This document shows, piece after piece, positions 24,036 through 38,146 of a DNA stretch of 64,000 nucleotides. The notes under the pieces were generated by a model. That model was not told the DNA's origin. It worked only from the letters and a program-made list of their open reading frames with translations, and did no database searches. The DNA comes from Protonemura montana (taxonomy: Eukaryota > Arthropoda > Insecta > Plecoptera > Nemouridae). The stretch spans positions 3,628,570 to 3,692,569 of the forward strand of contig OX387602.1 in NCBI GenBank assembly GCA_947568835.1. The letters are read 5' to 3'. Within the stretch, counting starts at the first letter, position 1. Every line of letters starts with the position of its first letter. The position numbers were made by a program, and so were the translations under genes.

Positions 24036-27000
24036 AGCGGCACGGGCTGACAGCGCCGGGCAAAGTTCGAGGCAGTTGGAAATACCTTCCGCCGATCTTG
24101 GAACGGCTCCCAGATTTAATTGTCACGATCGCGCAAGTTCTCGTTCTTGTCATCTCACTCGACTCGGTTCGAATGCTAAATATTTTGCTTTTTCGAGTTC
24201 GTCCCGGCGACTAGCGAAAACTAAGCCAAAGCGATAATATTTGCTTCTGCTTGGTATCGCTGGCAAATTCATTGAAATATTCCCTCGTTTCAATATTTTA
24301 TTAGATAATTTTAAAGGGAACGGATCCAGAGAGGAGGAATTAAATATTCATGACATGGAAACGAACAAGACGATAGGCTATTTAACTAGGTGTTCGCCGC
24401 CAATCGTTTGCCACGCCGGTCACTCGCCACCCGCTCCAACTATTATCACCGAACAGTTTTGCTATTTGACAAGTTTCGAAAAAGTGCACCATTATCTTTT
24501 CTTCAAATCAATTAGTACAAAACTATTTAAAAATAATTAAAACATGCCATAAGAAAAGTCATAAATCATGAAGCTTGTAACGATTTCCAGTGGGAGATAC
24601 TTACATTTAACGCTAGTTTTAATAACTCAATAATCTGCACTCGTTTTGGATGGTTTTGTTAAATAATTGAATCATCACGCCAGATTTCCATATGAAGTCG
24701 CCTTGCAGAACCTCACTAGTTCCCTTTGAGAGTGACATAATTTTCATCTGTGACAATGCGGTAGCTTTATTCTGCTTACCTACTAGTTTTCCCCCGCACG
24801 AGGAAAAGTGTTGGCTGATTTTCCCTCCGTTGTCATTTTCCCTGCCATTTTCCACGCTAACTACCTAGCTACTCTCTAGTACATAGCATTGTGTCTTGCT
24901 CTCTCGAATTGCAAAGCTAAACCTCACGCTCTTCAAATATCAGCTCTTTCTGCCACCCCCCACCCCCCTCCCCCCCTTCGCGCCAACCAAGCCCCACTCA
25001 CCCCCGTTTTCTTGCCTCTACCGCGGGACCGGAAATATTCAAATGAATTTCTAATCTGCTGTGGGCCCTACGCCCCCAAGACGCCCCGAACCACCGACTG
25101 GGCTTTTTTTTTATTTCAAACCAAAATTCAACATACAGCCAATCTTTGAAGGCGATATTGTCAGAACTCAAATCTTGAAGTGGACTCGAAGACAAAACTC
25201 ACTGGAATCTCAGATAACTGGCGCAAGGGGTGGCCTGAATTTCTGATGAAAAACTCGTTTCACGATCAGCTCGTCGCTTGCGTACCACCACAAGGGTCTC
25301 TCCGGCGTTTATGCACCGGCTCTATTATTTCCTCGAAGTCGTTCGCACGAATTTAATGCCGAGACACTGTTTCTTAAAGCAAACCTCTTTCCTTCCGTCT
25401 CCCACCGACTAAGCAACTGTAAGGAGGCTGCGGAACAGCGTCACTAAATTCTCGTTGGCACTTAGGTCCTACTAGAGGACGTACACCATGTCCCCCCGCC
25501 CCGACCTCTCGGCAGGCACAGCGCCTCACACCCAGTGCAGCTTGCTCTAAGAGCATTAAAGACGCGTTTCAGCAGCTCTCTTGTCTCCCTTCCGTTAACA
25601 CAGTACTCGCTTCCTGCACCGCGTCGGGCTTTCTGATGCAACACAAGTAAATACACTACAATGTAAACTGAGCTACATTTTATTTATCACGCGTCTTTTG
25701 TGTGCTTTCTCGACGGCGCCATTCCTCGGCTTGCGGTGATTTGATAATCGCGGTCGTGGTAAAAAAAAAAGAAAGTAAATAGGGCGGTTGTAAAAACGGC
25801 ACCTCCACCAAGGACTCGTAACAAGATGAGTTTATTGCCGGCCATTTCATCGAGACGATGTACGTTACACGGGTTTTGTTGGTGGCTGAGCGTCGAAATC
25901 CAATTTCATATCCGTACAAAGCCCCGAGTAATGGTGGAGAGAAGAAAACAAGAAACGATTTGGTTTGCACATTCTAAGGAGCGTCTCGTCACTTAGTTTA
26001 TTGGTCACATGATCTAGCTCACCGAGGATTATATTGCAGCCGATCCCAATTATTCTTTTCCGAGGATGTATCCTTAATCCAAGGCGGTGGCCATCGTCGC
26101 CGTCGTCACCGCCTGGCGGTGGGAGGGTGGGGACGCTGGGTGGGCCTGGGGGAGGGGGTAATCTCCGCGTCGGTCGCTGAGGCCGCGACGGAATCCCTGC
26201 TCAGCTCACGCTCACTTCCCTCACACTTGCATCCCCCTTTCCTCTTCCACCCCGGCCCTGGCACGGCCACCCTGCTCGTGACAGGGCGCTAATTAACAGG
26301 GAAGCTGCCCCAAGTCGCCGCACGTCCAGCGCCCCGGCCTCGAGGACAAGCTCCTGCCTGCCTCCAGATGGCGACACATTCGCCCGGCGGCGAAAAGCGA
26401 CGGCCGCTTTCTTTGGGTGAAAAACACTCTCGGCGAAATACCCGAATATGTTCCGTCGGAAAATCAACAGAGTATGAGCATTTTTTAGAGAAAAAAATAT
26501 ACGTGCACGGGAACGGTCGAGGGAAATTTGATTCAGCAGTTTTCACGTTGGCTACAAAGAAAGATTTATCACAATCCTCTGAGAAACTTTTTTCATAAAT
26601 ATTTCCTCTAGGCGGGAAATATTACTTGCGGGTTTCAGGCGAGCCGGGCTAGGAAATGGGCACCGTGCAAAGCTGTAAACATGATTAAGTGGGACAAAGT
26701 TCATGGCACCATGTTGGCGATTTAACAAGTACCTGGAACGCCGGCAATGTCACTATATTAGCTGACTGCTCTATAGTCGCTGGCCCAGAACGTCCTCGAT
26801 CACTCACCTAAACCCCGTTGCTTGATGCCATTCTGAGTGGCATCTTGGCTGCATCTAGGATACCTTTCTGCAGTGTCATCACTTGCAAAGACAGACGACT
26901 TGGCATTATTGTAAAGCTTGCCTAATTATGCAGACAAATATGTCGGCTATAAATTCTGACGCTCACAACCACGCGAGGAAATCACAGCAAGACAGGGCAC

Positions 27001-27129
27001 ATCCAGCTGACGAGCAACACGGTATAAGATCCCCGAACAATTTCGCGCAATTACTATTAGCAAACTATAATGTATTCCAGACTCTCTGTCGGGTAGAAAT
27101 GCAGTTAGACTTGCGCTTGTTTCCCGGCT

Positions 27130-27413
27130 CGGTTTTCTGTGCACCTCCCGCCGTGCGACGGCCTTTCTGGTAATCGGCCACGTCGCCGACGGCGCCCAGA
27201 TCTGGGCTGTCTGTCAGCGGCATGGGCTCGGGCGCCCACACCGCCGTGCAGACCTGCAGCCAGCCGCCGCCTGCAGATGAAATGTTCACCCGAGTTTCGT
27301 CGACGCCGCACGCTCCGACACGGCGGCGTCGACGACGTCGCGTACGGCATGCCGACCGCACTCGCGGTAATTGTTTCCGAGCAAAAGCACGGGCGACGGC
27401 TCGCACCTAAGAT
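27130..27413. promoter_or_regulatory. GC-rich, CpG-dense island of unknown role
   Basis: About 280 nt of GC- and CpG-rich DNA in AT-rich surroundings. Frames on both strands are partly open, including an ATG frame beginning MGSGAHTAVQTCSQPPPADE at 27222. A GTAATT donor-like site follows at 27366. It could be a CpG-rich control region, an unrecognised exon or a grown GGCGTC island. I see no TATA or other promoter proof. Confidence 0.25.
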
Positions 27414-27414
27414 C

Positions 27415-27440
27415 GGGTGGGTGGGTGGGTGGGTGGGTGG
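27415..27440. repeat. (GGGT)n, potential G-quadruplex
   Basis: Six GGGT units in a row, followed by GGAGGTAGG. Four G3 runs with single-base loops is the ideal arrangement for a parallel quadruplex. Confidence 0.85.
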
Positions 27441-30434
27441 AGGTAGGTGGAAGGTGGCAATCAAGGAAGCTGTCGCTTTATTAGTGACTCGATGTTGTGC
27501 AAGGTCAGGACAAGATTTGGGTTGGAGTTTGAAACTTGGGGAAAGTCAATGTTTCGGAAAATAAGATGATAATAATAATATATAGGGGTCTTTATTGAAT
27601 TTTCCACGCTTTTAGCATTGAACGTACCCGCAATCAAAGCAAGTTTCTTCTCGGAATATTGTTTTATTTTTTAACTAAATATAATACGGTTTAATTTCGA
27701 ACTGCACCGTGGCATTCTTATTTCCGAGCGCAATCTATTTGCACCGCAGAATCGCGCTTTGAGCCCGAGTCGTGCAGCTTAATTAACCATTAGTTCATTA
27801 GACGCAAGATTCGTACGAATGATTCGCGCTCGAACGAGTTCTCTCCGAGCCAGCCAGCGAGACCGAGTGTCTGATAGACATCACACTAATATGCATCTTG
27901 TTGTCTCTGCTCGAATTATTTTGCGAAATCTCTTCAATCTTAATCTATTCGGGTTAGTAAAATGCATTTCTAATTAGTGTACAGAAGCTATAGTGGTTTT
28001 AAGCATTTTGCTTTCCTCCTAGCACGATAATTTTCACCACCTCTCCGGCTCTCCGTCTCTCCGTTTTCCCGTCTCTCGTCCTCTCGCTTTGTTCATCATT
28101 CCTCGCCGGTCCCTTCTACCCTCGCACCTTCTCTCTCTTCTCCGGCTTTCCTACGCGTTCTGTCTCTCAGGACGGCGCTGCGCTCGCATGCTACGACAGC
28201 CCAACCGAGGCAAGACCGCGGACGCGAGAGAAACAATTCCGTGCGAAATTGATTCACGTTGGGGGTCCATTGCCTTCCTGCCATGTTAGAGCAGCAGAAA
28301 AGCTGGCTTCCCCCCACCCTCTCGCCACCCCGTTCTAGCGCTAGTCCCAACTGTTCTTAATTGATGCCTCGCGCAACCCACTTCACTGTCACTCGGTCAA
28401 TAACAACAATGCATCTCGCTGCTACATGCGTGCTGATCATTTGGGTAGCCGTGCTCGCCAAGACTCGCTTCGCATGTTATTTACGCGAAGGGGGTGAAAG
28501 CAGCGCTGAGATATTAGCGCGAGGAAAATTCTAATCGTTTGGATTTTTTATAGAAGTTGGACGAATTAACAAATGGAACGGTCTAGAATAGCAGACAACA
28601 TGAAACCAACGCGTCGTCCATTGTGTTTTTTTTTTCTACGGCAAGCATGCAGCAGGACACGAATGTTCGGGCATTACTCATAGGGAAAAGTCGTTAGAAT
28701 CAGCACGTAGTGCGGTTCCAAGGAAGCAGCGCGGAGAGCGAGGCCGATCAAGATTGCGAACGCCAGCGGTGAGGGCTCACCTCAGGACGGCGCAGAAAAA
28801 AGAAGAAACACGACAAGCAGACAAATGACAAGCTTTATCTCCTATAACGCCTTTTTATTCAAGACTTGCAGCTGATTTAAGGTCGCCGCCAAAAAGTAAG
28901 AGCGATTTTCAGTGGGAGATGAAACGCTCAGAGGGTCATGACGAGGAAACAGCACTTATCAAGGGCACTTAAAGTCGGTTTTATTGCTCCCTGATAGGCT
29001 GTAAAAGTGTTACGAGTGATAATTCAGTCGAATGGCTTAGGCGGGACGCGGGGCACATTCTTCCTCTGGAGCTGATATCAAACACAAAAAAAACTCATCG
29101 GTGCCAGATTCCTCCAGAAATGTAGTTTTTTTTTTTTATTTAAGGCTTTCTTTCCCACTGAGACTGTTTCTTTATACATGCCTTTTTTTACATTCGTAGA
29201 TTTGAGCAAAAAGATTGGCGAGATTCCAATTGTGTTAGGTCCTTAAGGACAAGAATGTTAACAAGGATGAGGGCTGGCCTGACCCACAGCAGGCATGACA
29301 CCCAGGATCAGGCCATGCAATGCCTTACAATGCATCGCTGACCAAAGTTAGAACGCCTAATTTGTGTGGGTCAGTGGAGATCCAAAAGGTGTGCGTTCAT
29401 AATTCATCCTCTCGGCATGCCGATTGAAACTTTGTGCTCCACCTCTGGCAACGAAAATAATTAAGGTGGTACGCGGCGGCATGCCATCGGCGAGGGATCC
29501 ACTTTAAAACGATGTTTGACTTGACGTTTCTCTGGACAGACTAACGACGTAAATAATTGATACCGTTTGGGACGGGCCACTCGTCGAAAGAACTTTGCAA
29601 CGCTTGAATACAAAAAGTCGGCAAAGATTCGTGGAGGGCCGATTGCGCGGCATATTTGTTTGCTAATTAACTCATGGACAAGTTGGAGCGACTTTTACTC
29701 TCCGTTTTATTGCTGTCTATCATGCATGCAACCATTCGCTCGCCTTACTTATTAATTGTTTCTCTTAAAAAAAAAAACCCTAAATTCACTTGAAACTTTT
29801 CACCTTAATGGCCACTCAGAGTAAAGTTACATTTTGTAATTACGTTCGCTTCTTTGAGCGCATGGTGAAAACACCGAGTTGATTGAAAGTAGCTGCCTTC
29901 GATTCCGTCTGGGGCAAGACCGGCCCGGCCCGGCATGTTGCTTGTTTCAAGGGCTGCCTTGCAGTAAGAGTGCACATCGTTGCACGCCATCGACCCCGTC
30001 GTACCGTTTACCGCGCGACCAATAAATTCTTCGTCGGTCGCAGCTAATGAACGGATCAAGTCAGCGACATTCCACTACAAATCACAGCCACTCGAAGCTC
30101 ACCGCGACAAAAGATACAACGGGGCGTTTCTTTCGAGTCACGGACCCAATTCCCAGGGTGTGAAAATTGTATTCAAGGAAATGCGCCGCGCGCTGCGATT
30201 GCCGGCGTGGAAAATAATAATACAAGTTTTGCATTGTACAAGCTACGGGAAGCTGTAAACCGAGGTGTAACTTTTCACCATTTTCCTTGTCTGGTTTATT
30301 GTTATTTTTGCTCAACACTTTCTCGGCGTCTCGTTAGAAACGATGTCACCACTAAGAAAAGCGACGCTCACGTTTTTTTGTGCCACCTGCGTTGCTTCCT
30401 TACACTGTGTCTCCCCCTTCTGCCGCCTTCCGTG

Positions 30435-30476
30435 TTCTTCTTCTTCTTCTTCTTCTTCTTCTTCTTCTTCTTCTTC
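30435..30476. repeat. (TTC)14 microsatellite
   Basis: A perfect polypurine/polypyrimidine trinucleotide repeat. The Ser, Phe and Glu homopolymer ORFs across it are artefacts. Confidence 0.95.
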
Positions 30477-33400
30477 CTCCTTCTTTTTGTACCTTGCCTT
30501 AATTAAATCTCTCCCCCTAAACACCCGTCCCGTCCCTGCAACGTCCCGACGCCGACGCTGCCGCCGCGCTAGCAGTGACGTCACGGCGCCGCGGCTCTGC
30601 GGTCTCTGATATGAAAATTACCCGGGTGATGCGTCAGTCTTGAGTTTCTTCATTGCATGCCCGGAGGCTGCCACGGGCGTAAGATCCCCAGCCACTCGTA
30701 TCTTCCAATAAGCCATGCATGCGAACACATTCATACGGGCAGTGCTTGCTCTTGTCTCGTTTGGGATGAAACGGCGGCGGGTAATGCACGGAAATCGGTT
30801 GCCGCGAGGAGAAAAAGCACACGAGAAAGTACGCGAAAGCCGTCGGGAAGCGAAGCCAAATATACCGTCGGAAAAGTTTTTCAACCCTCGGAAAATATTC
30901 CTCTCTCTCTCTCTCAAAGTACCTGACTTTCTATACGCATAGAGCAAGAGCCGGCTTCACTTTCGTCGAGTGCGTATTCATCTACCTGTTGATGATTATG
31001 ATGATAACGTCACACTAATATAGCGTCGTTATTCGAGGACCCTTTAAAAAAAAAAAAAAAATCCACCCGCAAACCCATCTTGAAACCTCTTTAAATCTTC
31101 TCAGCTGAGAACTCCATTCTTTTTCCCTCTCGTTTTTTTTTTCGCAACGATCCATTGGTGTTTGCTCCCTCTTTTTCTTTTCGACGTTCTTTTTTTTTCC
31201 TCTCACGTATACAAAGGGACGTGAGGGGTGGAATGCGATTCAAAGGGTGACAAGTGCACAAACACTTGACGCTTGCCCTCAAATAGCTTTATCCTCTTTT
31301 CGTTGCTAAATGGGTCGGACATGATTATGAATTAATCACAGAAGTGAGATATGACAACGATATATCTCCAAACATTTAGCTTTAGAGTTATCATTTATAA
31401 CCACACTACACCAAAGGTGTACACTTTGGACCGGGGTTTATTTTCCGGCCAGTGTAGTACGTAGTAGTGTACTGATATACTGATGGTCTGTGTTCAGCAA
31501 GATCACCGTTGTTGATCACAACACCGATATTATGTAATGCATGGGGTTAGCCTCTAATGAATGCCTATAATGTGCAGTTTTATAGGTCTCTCGGCATAAC
31601 GGCCCTTGGTATATATCCCAGTATGTATAGACCATGCATACACATGGCACTCTCTCGTTGAAACGACTCCCTCGCTTCGCCGTTGTCGTCCTTGTCCTCG
31701 CTGCGTACATTCAAACATTTCCTTCTTCCTCTGCGTCCTCTCTTTCAATATCATATCTCCCACTCTCTCTAGATTCGTGATCAATATCCCTTCCCTTACC
31801 TCACCCTTGGTCCCCCATTTCCCCTCTCCTTGTCTTAATTAGGAGCTGGAATCTGTGGCGGACACACACAGTGAGAGCGGGTGTCCCGAGATGCTGGCTC
31901 CAGCGCGCTCTTGTGGAGCCGCCTGATATGCGCCAACCCCCTAAACTACACCCCCGACCCGCTCCTTAAAAAATACCCCCCATGCCGCCAGCACACAAAC
32001 TTCAGTTTTATCATGATAACACTAGGAAATCGGCCCCTCTTGCTTCTCAAACCGAGGAATTATCCTGCTTTTATCGTATGAACCGGCCTGTTATTAATTC
32101 GGACGATGTTTGTTTTGTTTCAGACCTGTCAATAGGTAGGCGAGACTCTCCTCGCTACCTGGCAATGAGCAAGGTAAGCATTTTCCTTTTTCTGGATACT
32201 GCAGAAAAGTTGAAATATCGCCTTTTTAAGACCATGGCACCCATCTCAAGTAAGGTTTTTATTTTTTCCATCGCCTCCCACCGCAGCAAATATGCCATCT
32301 TGCTTCCCTGCAGCATATTGCGCCTTAGAGAGTTGATCGACATAAAGATGCAGATTGCAGAACACATTGTTGTTATGGAGGGCATGTATTTTCTAAAGCC
32401 GCCTGGAACAACCTGTGGAAGTGCATAGTAAAACAGATTGGCTCGAGGCTAAAGGAGGTAGTTCTTACCAGTCTCGACAGCCCATTCTGTCTTCGAAAAG
32501 ACGACATTGCCAAGGGTTTTATACCTTCCCGTCCTCGCCATTCCGATTCCAAACAATTCACCTCGCGATCTCGTAGACCTCTTTCCGTGTGTCACGTTTG
32601 GGGAGAGCGCACGCTAGGAGGGAACACAAAAACGTGCTCCGAAATCGGATATCAAAATTGGTTTCGGTCGAGAGGGGCCGAACGCGGCGCGACTGTCGCC
32701 CACGCCTTGCGATGGAATTGACACAAACGATTTCTTCCTGTCAATATTTGCGCCGCTTAAGGTCTATTTAATTAATCGGGATCGCTACTTCTGCTGCTGC
32801 TGTGCATTTCTATGGCTTGTGCCGGACACGCTTGTAGTAAAAAGGTTTGTACGATTATGCAGGCAATACAATGCACAGGACATTGTCGCAAAGCGCAATT
32901 AGCACGTACGTGTGATTGTCGTGCGACGAGCGATCTAAATCTTGCGCAATCACGAAACGTAACGCGCCTTGTCAATATGATTTGTCGTCGGTGTACCTGA
33001 GAGACATAAAAAACGTGTAATCACCGTGAAAATACGTAGCGACAATCGAAAAAACTAATCTATTCCACTGGAGGGGATCGACACTGCCAATCGCAAGAGC
33101 CCAATCATATTATTATCATTTCTATCGGAAGGAAATTTCATTTTCATCGAGTACCGTATATCTATTTAATGCGTATCTAATTGCCACGGAAAAAAGTGCG
33201 TTTTCCGCGCTAATAATGTACTGAATCCATGAAAATTCCAATAAAACGCTTGACATTATGAGACCAGATCGATAACATTCCCTCGATTATTTACTAGCAT
33301 TATAACACGCGAGCAGACACCCTACAGTATGACAGGCAGCCTTGGCCTCTTAATTAGAATGTAGCTTTCGCACATTTTCTAAAGATATCTACATGAATGC

Positions 33401-36400
33401 CGTGTTCTGCATGAGAAAATAGGGTAATCGAATCATCCCTAGCACACACCTTATGTAATATTCTTTTCGCCGACAATAAGTATTGTATCATGGTCTAGTA
33501 GCTGCGATTTCCCTACAGCTTTACCCGGTCTCCGCTCGTTGTTAGCGCCGGGTTCCTGTACCGGGGCAGGGGCAGGGACACGGGCAGGGATATTCCCTCG
33601 CGTGCGAGCCGTCTTCATCAGAACAACGCTCGCACCAGGGACATTATCTGCGACTATAGTCTATAAACAAGATGATACCAACACACCTACTCCACACTTT
33701 TCCCGTTTATCTAGAGAGAGCATCACCAGAAATCTCACCTTTTATCCTTTGCTCGCGGTTTCCATTACGAAGCATGTTGACCATCTCCTACCCATAGCAG
33801 ACAAATCGAACATTACGACAACGGGGTTCGTGTCCACGAGAATTGCTACTTACTGCTCTCCCTTCGCGCCAATGCCCCTAACCAACGAAGAACCTCTGCT
33901 TTGTTTTCAGACGCTCGGATTCATCTTAAATTCAAACAGATTTTATTATAAACAAATTGCTTGGCTGAAAAATGCACGTAATTTCTTTAACTGAGTCTAA
34001 TCTTTCATTGTCTTGTGTTCTCGTTTTTCTGATTGCCGCGCGTAAACGGTTCTTCCTTCCCTTTTATCCGATCCGCAGATCTGATTTATTGTCTGCGACA
34101 TCCGTCGCTCATCTGAGCGTCGCGGCGCCTCGTAAACATTGGCTTGCAGCGCGACGCTAGGCATCGATCAGCCTTGATCAGTCTCGGCGCGGCGCCCTCC
34201 TGCTCCTGCTCTAGACCCTACAGCTTCCTCCGGCGGCGGCGTCTTAAGCAGATTCGCAGGGAAGATTATACGTGGTCCCCAAACACCTGCCGCCTCGCCC
34301 CTCCGAGAGAGCCAAAGACACGTAATGTTTCTTTTGCATCTTGTGTCTAATGATTAAAAAAGGAGTCATCTAATCCATCTTTGATAAGCAAGAAAACTAA
34401 TTTGTCCTTTTTCCCCTATGTATGCATGATGGCTTTGAAATTCTAATGATGTTCCTACCCTATTCTACACTGTAATCCGATTGCACTTGCTTTATTTTCG
34501 ATTCCCAGCAATAGTTTCCCTTTCCGAGATATTTATGCTATCTCTTTCACCTACCTAATTTAATACCATGCCATTTGAACGCGTGTGACAACTATTCCAA
34601 GTGCCTCCTTAGCATTCTCCAACCTGTGTATTCTCCAATGAATGAATCTTCTTTGACTTTTACTATCGTGACGTAATCTTATTTCCAAACGAGATGCTAC
34701 CCATGGGTGTCCTTTGTCTTACGGTCGCTTCCTTGCTCGGGTGCACCGAAGGCGAACCTGTTGGAGATCATTGACAGGAGCAGAAGGATGCTGAGCGATC
34801 GCTCTCAAAGGTGGATCGCTGCGAGCTCGATAGCCTGCGTCATACCGGCACCTCCACCGTCCAAGCAGATGCCGAAAAAACACGGCCACACTCGTTGTAA
34901 TACACTCACAGTTGGCATGCTGCCCTGGAAGAGTGAATTTGGCATCAGATACAAGTATTCAATTGAAAACCATAATTTCCAAAATATAACGTATTAACGG
35001 TCCCCGTTTCAATGGATTATCCGACCCATATACAGACGCTGTACTAGATCATTACAATCCAATATGATAAAAGGGTTTCGAGCCCCGTATCACGTGTTGT
35101 TATCACGATTAACGCTGACCCGCCGAGCACGCGTTTGTTGTTTTCGTGAAGTGAGCTATAACGTCGACGTCGAGACAGAACGCGCCCGGCGTCGTGACGC
35201 CCGGCGTCCACGCACGACACGCACAATCGCGCGCGGGCGACGCTTTTAACTAGGTGCGTAACCCGGGCAATAAAACACGGAACGCACTCAAGCACGCGTA
35301 CCTCGGTGGTCGCGTGGTAGCCGTGATTGTAACGCGACACGGTCGAAATCGCGTCTCGCCTTTCGTCGAGTACTGATGCTGATTCGCTAAAGCATATCCA
35401 TCAGTATACGCACTAGCATTAATGAGTGTAGTAATGATTTTCTCCCCATTTTCTCTTTTATCGCCAATAATATTTGTCTGCGTGGCCGAATAGCTGGGAA
35501 GACCGTGATGGCCAGTTTAAGAGGAAATCTCACATCAAGGCCCCAGTAAAGGGAAGCTGAGTATGCACTAAATTGATAATCAATATGCGACATTACCGCA
35601 TAGCGAAATGGTTTAACGCGGGGGAGCAGAAAGCCCGCGACGCTTCCCGAGACGAGGGCGGCCAGACAAGATAATGTAACGAGAAAACTTGCACACAAGT
35701 CGCTTTGATAAGCACTTACCGCCCATTTTACAATACACAATTGCATCTGCTTTTGCATGCATAGTTCAAAGGTTATTCAACTAATTATATGTAAACGAAA
35801 CATTTTCAAAACGTATGTTAAAATTTGTCTAAAGTAGCCGACCTGATTGCACGATTCAAAGTTTCTTTAAAGCGTTCTTCCGAAAAGCAACTTTCGATAA
35901 GATTAGCTGTCGGCGCGATCGGCTACTTATTGGCTATAGGCGAGGTGCGAGGGGTAACTGATGAAGTTCCTTAATGAGCTGCCAGCTTCACCTGCCACCC
36001 AATTGCTCCCCAACACTTCTCACAAAGCCCCGCAGCGACCAGCAACCAAAGTATTTGTATGTTTGTACATCTCTGATCGCTCGCTGCCTCCCAATTGCCA
36101 CCAGCTATATTCCGATTTGCCAACGCCTCCAACTGACGATGAAAATAATTCCATCTCTTGTTCGAGAAAACCTTGTCAGAACTCGAAAAGTGATAACACA
36201 AACGAAACATTGTCGATCTGCCTGCAACCACGAGACAGAATTCTCCATCTATAAATAGGTTAGTTTATTGTAATGATCGGAAAAATGAATGAATATTATA
36301 GTACAATCTATGTTTTGTCTTGAAGCGAGTTCTTCAAAAAAGAAAATGCGATCATTATTCACAGTTTCATAGCTGAAGTTAAAATTACAATCAGTAAAGC

Positions 36401-38011
36401 ACGTTCGGTTTTTATGTGTGTTGGTTTTTTTAGACGCGATAACGCGGTCGGCCTGTTTTATAGGCTAAGGCAATATTCTTATAGGAAGAAAAACACAATT
36501 GTTGATTAAAAAATCATTTTAAAATGTGTAATCTTACGAACAGCATCTTCGCGGAGCTGCTTAGCCGACTAACTAACGTCTTCCCCCACCTCCCCGTTCC
36601 TTTATTCCATCCAGTGACGCTTATATACAGGATCGATGATGGAGCTGAATAAATTAGTGGTAAAACTGGGATATAAAATTTTGAATATGAATGGGAAATT
36701 TTGCATCCGTAATAAGCTATTTGAGAAACAAAGCGCAGCTGACGAGAACATATGTAGATGAAGGACCACGGGATAAGGAAGGACGCGACGGAAGGGTAAA
36801 AATATTGGAGGTAAGGAAAAGGAAGCTAACGCTAAGGAACGATGAATTAAAAAATATACGCTGCTGGTTTCTTCCGTTCACCTACTAAATGGAAGTGTGG
36901 CAAAGTTGTGATATGAATTTTTAAATTTGCTTTATTTTAAGTTGAAAAACATTTAGGCATAAAATAGAAATCTTAAAGTTAAGTTCCAATGCCATATCAG
37001 GCTAGGAGAGGAAATTTGTCCTCAAATTTTTTAAATAATATTCTAGACTTGGTCACGTGATTGCTTAAACAGAAAGTATTTGCACTCTACAGCAATTGCC
37101 ACGCAAATGCAAGCCGAATGAAGTAGAATGTATATCCTTTTCACGTTTAAGTGGCCAAAGTAAGCGAGGTTTAAGCAGCACATTTAAAACTTTTTCATCA
37201 TTCATTTTTTGAGTTTTATTAATGTAATAATTTCCTAGGAATGAAAGAGCTTGTATCAATTAGCGAATTGAAGTTTTTAATACCTACTCCGCGAAAGTTG
37301 GACGAAACTTTTTCTAACAATGTGCATTAGCGACCGCAAGCGTCACATCAGGTTATAGCGGATATCGCGAGTACCAACATACAAGTGCTGCTCGCGTTTA
37401 GATTAACATCGAGTTGAACAAGCAGAAGGCCGACGAATATTGTATTACCGGCTTCGTGTACAGTTCATCCATCAATTTGTAAGAGTTAGCTAGACGCCCG
37501 GAAGATTGAAAAGAAAACTTTTCAAGCTTGTATTCTTTGCGTCGCCAGAAAAAAAAAAAACACTGGCACCTTCATTTTTTTAAAGCTTTTACCAAGAAAG
37601 ACAATGCTCAAAGTAAACGGCGCTAAAAATTTTCACTTTTCCTAAAACACGCCATCCTTGAGCTGTCCTGAGAGATCATTTTATGGGGGCGATGAAAATG
37701 TATCGGTTTCAGCGCTCAATTTAATTGGCCCTATATCCACCACCATTCGCGAGCTCGCGAAGCAACTCGGCGTCGCCGCTGCGAGCGCCAGTGTCGCGTG
37801 ACACGCTTTATCGCACTTATCTATTCATATCGGGTGAAATAGATGGGCTGTCATGCTAGACATTCATTGTGCAGATGTGGGCCCGTGGAGATGTGAAGGG
37901 AGAACCAGCTCACAGGCACAATCGTCAATAATCTCATGACAGCAATAACTGTCATTTAAACCGCATCAACAGATTGCCTCACGGCGGGCGAGAAAAGCTT
38001 CCTTGTCAACG

Positions 38012-38051
38012 CAACACACACACACGCACACACACGCACACAAACACACAC
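38012..38051. repeat. Imperfect (CA)n microsatellite
   Basis: CA dinucleotides broken by a few CG and AA steps. Confidence 0.9.
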
Positions 38052-38120
38052 CGCATCAAAGCTTTTCCGCATTTCCCGCGTCGCTCTCCACTCTTCTATA
38101 CAACATGTGGGCTCTCGCGA

Positions 38121-38146
38121 GCGGCGGCGGCGGCGGCGGCGGCGGG
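38121..38146. repeat. (GGC)n microsatellite
   Basis: Eight GGC triplets in a row close to the CA repeat. Open in all frames, so no coding meaning. Confidence 0.9.

Noticed and set aside
30312-30584. Homopolymeric Glu/Ser/Phe ORFs
   Set aside because: Direct product of the (TTC)14 microsatellite.
31405-31459. Inverted repeat ACTACAC/GTGTAGT suggesting a hairpin RNA
   Set aside because: Only seven pairs with a loop of about 41 nt. Too weak for a microRNA precursor or MITE end.
31982-32428. 148-codon plus-strand frame
   Set aside because: A 76-codon minus-strand frame overlaps it. No motif was recognised and the residue mix is random-like.
33539-33994. 151-codon plus-strand frame
   Set aside because: No domain or clear start context, and a composition like the surrounding intronic DNA. 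This length is expected by chance in 64 kb.
35387-35758. 123-codon minus-strand frame with hydrophobic stretches
   Set aside because: The hydrophobic segments come from AT-rich sequence. No splice or start context and no recognisable family.
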